DNA of 9,431 nt. Source: a candidate division WWE3 bacterium CG22_combo_CG10-13_8_21_14_all_39_12 (GTDB lineage Bacteria; Patescibacteriota; 4484-211; GCA-002791395). A program made the translations under genes and the position numbers. The notes beneath the pieces were generated by a model. It ran no database searches, was not told the origin of the DNA, and saw nothing but the letters and a program-made list of their open reading frames with translations. The stretch is taken from NCBI GenBank assembly GCA_002771355.1, contig PCSU01000057.1:1-9431 (forward strand), read 5' to 3'. Positions 6,218 through 9,431 of the stretch are shown in pieces; the first letter of the stretch is position 1, and each line of letters begins with the position of its first letter.

Positions 6218-6967
6218 TTACTGGCCAGACGTAGATTCTTCAGGAACATTAGGACCAGTAACATCTGGAGCTTTCGTATCGCCACTACCTTCACTTGAAC
6301 CATCGATAGGAACTACCGTTGGTTCAGGCTCTTTCACACCAGACTCTTTAATAAATGTTGCAAGCGGAATACTTCCTGCAAGCTTTTTGCCATTAATAAT
6401 AAATGTTGGTGTTGAGTTAACTCCAAACTGTTGAGCATCTGACCTATCGGTACTTACTGCATTTCTAACAGTATCGGAAACATAATCTGATTTAAACTGA
6501 TCTTCATCAAATCCTAGATCTTCACCAAATTGGGCAAACCAGTAATCAACATTCACTTCAGCTGTTGCCCACGAGGTTTGATTTTCAAACAACCAGTCGT
6601 GAACCTCCCAAAACAAACCTTGTTGTTTTGCCGCTTCAGTCGCATATGCTGCTGAAAGTGCGTTAGGATGACTTTGAGTTATAGGAAAATGACGGTACAC
6701 AAAATTAACCTGTTCACCATATGTCTCCATAAACGTTTTTGCAGTGGGAAATGCTTGTGCACATGCGGGACACTGAAAATCAGAAAACTCAACGATTACT
6801 ATCGAAGCATCTGGGTTTCCTTTTGATGGGCGGTCAATTCCCTTGGCATCAACTACATCAACGACATCAGGAGTGTCGTTTAATGCCGCCAAACCAACAA
6901 CACCAGCAATAAGGACAAGGCTTCCAATAACTACTGCAGCTGCTAATTTTATGTCATTTTGATCCAT
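6218..6967 (-). CDS. Membrane-anchored DsbA-like thiol-disulfide oxidoreductase
   Basis: This is a 249-residue protein with one N-terminal membrane segment (about 7-29) that should place the rest outside the cytoplasmic membrane. Residues about 45-210 form a thioredoxin-like DsbA domain (Thioredoxin_4/BdbD type). It has VIVEFSDFQCPACAQAFP with the active site C66-P-A-C69, the helical insert around ALSAAYATEAAKQQGLFWEVHDWLF, and the cis-proline loop VNSTPTFIING (P187). Such proteins make or shuffle disulfides in exported proteins. The dipeptide is PA rather than the PH of E. coli DsbA. No DsbB/VKOR partner gene is in the window. Residues 211-249 are a Pro/Ser/Thr/Gly/acid-rich tail, probably disordered. 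It follows the permease after only 23 bp, and that gap contains an extended -10 element 8 bp from the ATG and no Shine-Dalgarno sequence. A possible local client is the hydrolase at 3370-4584, which has two domain cysteines; this is inference. Confidence 0.88.
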   Translation of the reverse strand: MDQNDIKLAAAVVIGSLVLIAGVVGLAALNDTPDVVDVVDAKGIDRPSKGNPDASIVIVEFSDFQCPACAQAFPTAKTFMETYGEQVNFVYRHFPITQSHPNALSAAYATEAAKQQGLFWEVHDWLFENQTSWATAEVNVDYWFAQFGEDLGFDEDQFKSDYVSDTVRNAVSTDRSDAQQFGVNSTPTFIINGKKLAGSIPLATFIKESGVKEPEPTVVPIDGSSEGSGDTKAPDVTGPNVPEESTSGQ

Positions 6968-6975
6968 AGGTTTTT

Positions 6976-6984
6976 ATGATACCA
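6976..6984 (-). promoter_or_regulatory. Extended -10 promoter of the dsbA-like gene, leaderless arrangement
   Basis: TGGTATCAT on the minus strand (TGn plus a hexamer with five of six consensus bases) ends 8 bp before the ATG at 6967. It fills the 23-bp gap after the permease stop. The same TGnTAT...N8-start layout is seen before the dehydrogenase gene and approximately before the permease gene. Confidence 0.55.
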
Positions 6985-6990
6985 CACGAA

Positions 6991-8067
6991 TTAATATCCC
7001 TTAAAATAATCCTCTTTTTGTAACGACTTTCTGTATAGCACCGCTATAAATACAATACTTGTAGTCCCCAACCATACTCCAACAACCTCAAGTGCAACCA
7101 AAAAACTCCTTACTCCAACAAGATACATTACCACTGGTGGAAGAATTGAAAACACGTGAGCACGTAATCTGGAAACATTAAAATCATGAGTAAATGTATC
7201 TTTAAGAACATACGTTAACGTAAGATACGAACTTACCATAGCAAAAATACCCAACAGAGCACCCAAACGTACGATTGCTGGATCAATAAGAAATAGCAGT
7301 CCTTGCATAGCCTCCTGGGTAGTATTTGGTCCTGAAACTCCAACAACAGCGTACTGAAAAATAACATAGCAAAGTATAGGAATTACTGTTCCAACCCCAA
7401 TTGCACTATAGAGTTGTCGCTGACTTAACATATGAATTCGTGAAACCCTAACAACTTCTGGAATCACTGCAAAACCTGACATGGCACCAATCATGACACC
7501 ATATGGCAAAAAAGCATCCACTATAGAGGGGAAAGGATACACACCCAAATAATGCGTGACGTTAATGTGTTGAAATGAGAAAAGAAAAATAACAACAATA
7601 ATAAAAACCATACTTACCGTTAAAAAAACTTCAAGTGAATTAACAAACTTGATATTAAACCAGGTGATACCTGCAACAATACAAATTATAAAAAGTGAAA
7701 AAAATGTATCTGTTCCCTTACCCACTGTCCCAAAAATTATCGACAAAAAACCTCCAATACCAATAATGTAAGCTAGAATTGCCCCCCATTGTCCCACCAA
7801 AATAATAACCATCCCCATCGCACGCCCTACCCTTCCTAAATACAACTCCCCATAACCTACAAGCTGCATGGGCTTATTTGCACCCGTACGCATAACAATT
7901 TCAGTGTATGCATAATTAACAGAAACCATAATGAGCCCTGCAACAATAAGCCACAGTAACCCAAGTGGATATCCTACTTTGGCACTTACGTAAGGAATTG
8001 CAAAAATACCAGCACCAATGGTGGTTGCCGAAAGAAGTAAAGCCGTGGACCAGTAACCTCGAGTCAT
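6991..8067 (-). CDS. Amino-acid permease, aromatic amino-acid permease-like (HAAAP/Trp-Tyr permease type)
   Basis: This is a 358-residue polytopic membrane protein with about ten to eleven hydrophobic segments. The first carries SATTIGAGIFAIPYVSAKVG (13-32), the unwound-helix glycine motif of the LeuT-fold amino-acid transporters, as in TyrP/Mtr/SdaC proteins. Other family features are GYGELYLGRVGR between TM2 and TM3, QWGAILAYIIGIGGFL, and GAMSGFAVIPEVVRV in the middle. It should import amino acids by ion symport; the actual substrate cannot be read from the sequence. It is somewhat shorter than the roughly 400-residue E. coli relatives, as is common in small genomes. The ATG at 8067 is chosen over the ATG at 8115 because the 16 extra residues would lie in the dyad and promoter region and do not resemble the family. 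The dsbA-like gene follows after 23 bp. Confidence 0.8.
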   Translation of the reverse strand: MTRGYWSTALLLSATTIGAGIFAIPYVSAKVGYPLGLLWLIVAGLIMVSVNYAYTEIVMRTGANKPMQLVGYGELYLGRVGRAMGMVIILVGQWGAILAYIIGIGGFLSIIFGTVGKGTDTFFSLFIICIVAGITWFNIKFVNSLEVFLTVSMVFIIVVIFLFSFQHINVTHYLGVYPFPSIVDAFLPYGVMIGAMSGFAVIPEVVRVSRIHMLSQRQLYSAIGVGTVIPILCYVIFQYAVVGVSGPNTTQEAMQGLLFLIDPAIVRLGALLGIFAMVSSYLTLTYVLKDTFTHDFNVSRLRAHVFSILPPVVMYLVGVRSFLVALEVVGVWLGTTSIVFIAVLYRKSLQKEDYFKGY

Positions 8068-8073
8068 ATTCAA

Positions 8074-8084
8074 ATTGTATACCA
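8074..8084 (-). promoter_or_regulatory. -10-like element of the permease gene, leaderless arrangement
   Basis: The minus strand reads TGGTATACAAT before the ATG at 8067. TACAAT (five of six consensus) is 6 bp from the ATG; in the alternative register TGG-TATACA is 8 bp away, matching the layout at the dsbA-like and dehydrogenase genes. No Shine-Dalgarno sequence is present. Confidence 0.5.
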
Positions 8085-8088
8085 ATAG

Positions 8089-8121
8089 AGCTGGTTGATG
8101 GGGCAGCAATATCAACCAGCT
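8089..8121. repeat. Perfect 11-bp inverted repeat upstream of the permease promoter
   Basis: AGCTGGTTGAT (8089-8099) and ATCAACCAGCT (8111-8121) flank an 11-nt centre, so half-sites are 22 bp apart, about two helical turns. It lies after the dehydrogenase stop and just upstream of the permease -10, roughly over the -35 region. On the minus-strand RNA it is a stable hairpin followed by CTATTGG rather than a U-run, so a classical terminator for the dehydrogenase is unlikely. On the plus strand a weak TTTATAT follows it, but no gene points that way. It may be an operator, a processing or attenuation hairpin, or a U-poor terminator. Confidence 0.6.
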
Positions 8122-8150
8122 TTATATAACCTCAGTTTATTTTGGAATAG

Positions 8151-9152
8151 CTATGATACAACGTTTATTGGAACGTTCTTTTCGAAAGCTTCAATATTGT
8201 CTACCGTTGTTTGTAAAATTCTCTGGACAGCTTCTATGCTATTGAATGCGTTGTGGGGGGTAATAATTACATGAGGCATCTCCATGAGTTGGTGATTTTG
8301 AAGCAATGTTAGTACTTCGTCTTTCTTTAAATTATTCATGGTAAGTTCAACCTCATCAATAAGATCTTCCTCACCCTCCAAAACATCAAGTCCAGCTTGT
8401 GAAACTTTACCGGAACGCAAGGCTACAATTAATGAATCGGTATCAATTAATCCACCTCGTGCAGTATTAATAATCACAACGCCGTCTTTCATCTTTGCAA
8501 ATGCATCTTTATTTAACATATGTTTTGTATGGTCATTTAAAGGTACATGCAATGAAATCACATCTGCTTTTGCATACATTTCATCAAGATCAACATAGGT
8601 AAATCCAAGTTCTGCAGCCATTTTTTCGTCGCGATTAATATCAAAAACAATAACATTCATATGAAAACCCCTGGCCATGCGCGCCATATGCATTCCAATA
8701 TGCCCACCTCCAACAATACCAATAGTTTTACCCTTTACATCCCACCCACGAAGTCCATGGTAATCAAAAGATCCATCCTCAGTGCGATCCAAACTCTCAG
8801 GAATCATACGCGACAGTGACAACATCAGGGTGAATGCGTGCTCTGCAACAGTATTCTCGCCATAAAAAGGAACATTACATACCGTAATTTTCTTTTGAGA
8901 AGCTTTTGATAAATCTATATGATCAAACCCTGTTGAACGAGTTGCAATTAATGAAAGGTCTGCAAGTGAATTAATGATAGGTGTATCAATGGGACTACCA
9001 ACAAAGACACTCAAAACCTGGGTATCTCGATGATCCATAACGTTATCTACTGTAAGAGGACCTTCCAAAAATGTTAGCTCATGGTTTGGCAGTTTTTCTT
9101 CAAAGAATTTTTTCTGCCACTCTTCTTCAATATGTGTGAACAATATTTTCAC
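8151..9152 (-). CDS. D-2-hydroxyacid dehydrogenase, D-lactate-dehydrogenase-like
   Basis: This is a 333-residue NAD-dependent D-isomer-specific 2-hydroxyacid dehydrogenase that reduces a 2-keto acid to the D-hydroxy acid in the cytoplasm; D-lactate from pyruvate would be a likely product. The split catalytic domain is residues about 1-105 and 300-333, with RSTGFDHIDL (72-81) and NVPFYGENTVAEHAF (93-107). The nucleotide domain has GIVGGGHIG (145-153) and D171 at the end of the second strand (VFDINRD), which favours NAD over NADP. The catalytic triad is R232 (NTARGG), E261 (DVLEGE) and H300 (TPHNAF). Length is normal. Substrate remains uncertain because relatives include several keto-acid and phosphonate dehydrogenases. 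The start is GTG at 9152, supported by the family N-terminus (KILF) and by an extended -10 element 8 bp upstream; no Shine-Dalgarno sequence is present. In a fermentative, reduced genome D-lactate formation would regenerate NAD (inference). Confidence 0.88.
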   Translation of the reverse strand: MKILFTHIEEEWQKKFFEEKLPNHELTFLEGPLTVDNVMDHRDTQVLSVFVGSPIDTPIINSLADLSLIATRSTGFDHIDLSKASQKKITVCNVPFYGENTVAEHAFTLMLSLSRMIPESLDRTEDGSFDYHGLRGWDVKGKTIGIVGGGHIGMHMARMARGFHMNVIVFDINRDEKMAAELGFTYVDLDEMYAKADVISLHVPLNDHTKHMLNKDAFAKMKDGVVIINTARGGLIDTDSLIVALRSGKVSQAGLDVLEGEEDLIDEVELTMNNLKKDEVLTLLQNHQLMEMPHVIITPHNAFNSIEAVQRILQTTVDNIEAFEKNVPINVVS

Positions 9153-9160
9153 TAAGTTTT

Positions 9161-9190
9161 ATCATAGCAAACTATGAGCACAGTAGTAAA
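9161..9190 (-). promoter_or_regulatory. Promoter of the dehydrogenase gene, leaderless arrangement
   Basis: On the minus strand TTTACT (9190-9185, four of six -35 positions) is followed after 18 bp by an extended -10, TGCTATGAT (9169-9161, five of six). The -10 ends 8 bp before the GTG start. The predicted transcript would begin at or next to the start codon, and no Shine-Dalgarno sequence is present. It lies just downstream of the terminator of the preceding gene, which fits an independent transcription unit. Confidence 0.6.
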
Positions 9191-9211
9191 GACTAACGTC
9201 TTATTAATACG

Positions 9212-9259
9212 AAAAAAGGCGAATACAGCTGAGAGGTTGTCTCAATCTGTACCCGCCTT
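9212..9259 (-). terminator. Rho-independent terminator after the right-edge gene
   Basis: Minus-strand RNA folds as AAGGCG-GG-UACAG-AUU-GAGA, loop CAACC, UCUC-AG-CUGUA-UU-CGCCUU, so the GG/UU step closes as two G-U pairs and only one small internal bulge remains. The 3' arm runs into six T residues (9217-9212). It starts 31 bp after the stop of the right-edge gene and separates it from the dehydrogenase promoter. The plus-strand side has no comparable T-run, so it is directional. Confidence 0.85.
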
Positions 9260-9290
9260 GATTTTATACGTACATCTTTTGCAGTTAGCC

Positions 9291-9431
9291 TCATCGCACC
9301 ATAAAAGGTACAAACACTTTAAACATAGGTATTTGTTTTTGCGTGAGATTAAACGTAACGTTCACGTCACTTATGTCTTGGTTAATAACAACAATGTGTG
9401 GTTCCACTTCCTCCCACATATCGTTGTCACT
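9291..9431 (-). CDS. C-terminal end of an unrecognised gene entering from the right edge
   Basis: A frame open from the window edge encodes 46 residues (SDNDMWEEVEPHIVVINQD...FKVFVPFMVR) and ends in TGA at 9293-9291. The residue mix (acidic start, alternating hydrophobic and polar stretch VVINQDISDVNVTFNLTQ) looks like real protein, probably with beta strands, and the strong terminator 31 bp further supports a true gene end. The other frames on this strand hit stops early. The family cannot be told from this fragment. The TGA stop argues for the standard bacterial code. Confidence 0.7.
   Translation of the reverse strand, partial: SDNDMWEEVEPHIVVINQDISDVNVTFNLTQKQIPMFKVFVPFMVR

Noticed and set aside
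8068..8115. Longer permease start at 8115
   Set aside because: The extra residues overlap the inverted repeat and the -10 element, do not fit the family N-terminus, and have no ribosome-binding site.
1..9431. Possible recoding of TGA (Gracilibacteria-type code)
   Set aside because: TGA closes the GT-C-like gene and the right-edge gene at sensible places, and in-frame TGA does not interrupt any recognised domain.
1..9431. tRNA, rRNA, CRISPR, insertion sequence or toxin-antitoxin content
   Set aside because: Reading the gaps on both strands showed no T-arm motif, regular repeat array, transposase or terminal repeats. All gaps but one are under 150 bp.

Overview
All supported genes in this window lie on the minus strand, so transcription runs from high to low coordinates. 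Base composition looks AT-rich (about 40% GC by eye). Compact genes, short gaps, small membrane-anchored exported proteins and the family mix suggest a member of the Candidate Phyla Radiation (Patescibacteria). The family mix includes FtsEX with a coiled-coil hydrolase, a membrane-anchored DsbA-like protein, a GT-C-like membrane protein and degenerate M23-like proteins. TGA ends two genes here, so the recoded-TGA lineages (Gracilibacteria/Absconditabacteria) are unlikely. The lineage call is inference from gene style; no marker gene is present.

Layout in transcription order: (1) the last 46 codons of an unrecognised gene (9291-9431) and a strong hairpin terminator (9212-9259). (2) A D-lactate-dehydrogenase-like 2-hydroxyacid dehydrogenase (8151-9152), then a gap with a perfect 11-bp dyad. 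(3) An aromatic/neutral amino-acid permease-like transporter (6991-8067). (4) A membrane-anchored DsbA-like thiol oxidoreductase with a CPAC active site (6218-6967). (5) A tight cluster ftsE (5472-6134), ftsX (4584-5471) and a secreted coiled-coil LytM/M23 hydrolase (3370-4584), followed 44 bp later by a polytopic GT-C-like membrane protein (1880-3325). (6) A 271-bp gene-free gap. (7) A small anchored PsbP-like exported protein (1006-1608). (8) A secreted M23-like protein with a lost catalytic histidine and a truncated C-terminal domain (69-929). (9) The first codons of a further gene at the left edge (1-41).

The genes point to envelope work. FtsE and FtsX should form the ABC-type complex that controls septal peptidoglycan hydrolysis through a coiled-coil partner, and the partner is encoded immediately after ftsX. 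That partner is the most unusual object here: its LytM domain appears circularly permuted. The HxH half comes first and the HxxxD and YxH half comes last, ending the protein, yet all five expected zinc and catalytic residues are present. It also carries two cysteines inside the domain, and a DsbA-like oxidoreductase is encoded just upstream of ftsE.

A second theme is translation initiation. Several genes preceded by a gap (dehydrogenase, permease, dsbA-like, ftsE, PsbP-like) have a -10-like hexamer only 6-8 bp before the start codon and no Shine-Dalgarno sequence, as expected for leaderless mRNAs. In contrast, ftsX and the M23-like gene at 69-929 have clear Shine-Dalgarno sequences. No tRNA, rRNA, CRISPR array, insertion sequence or riboswitch was recognised.
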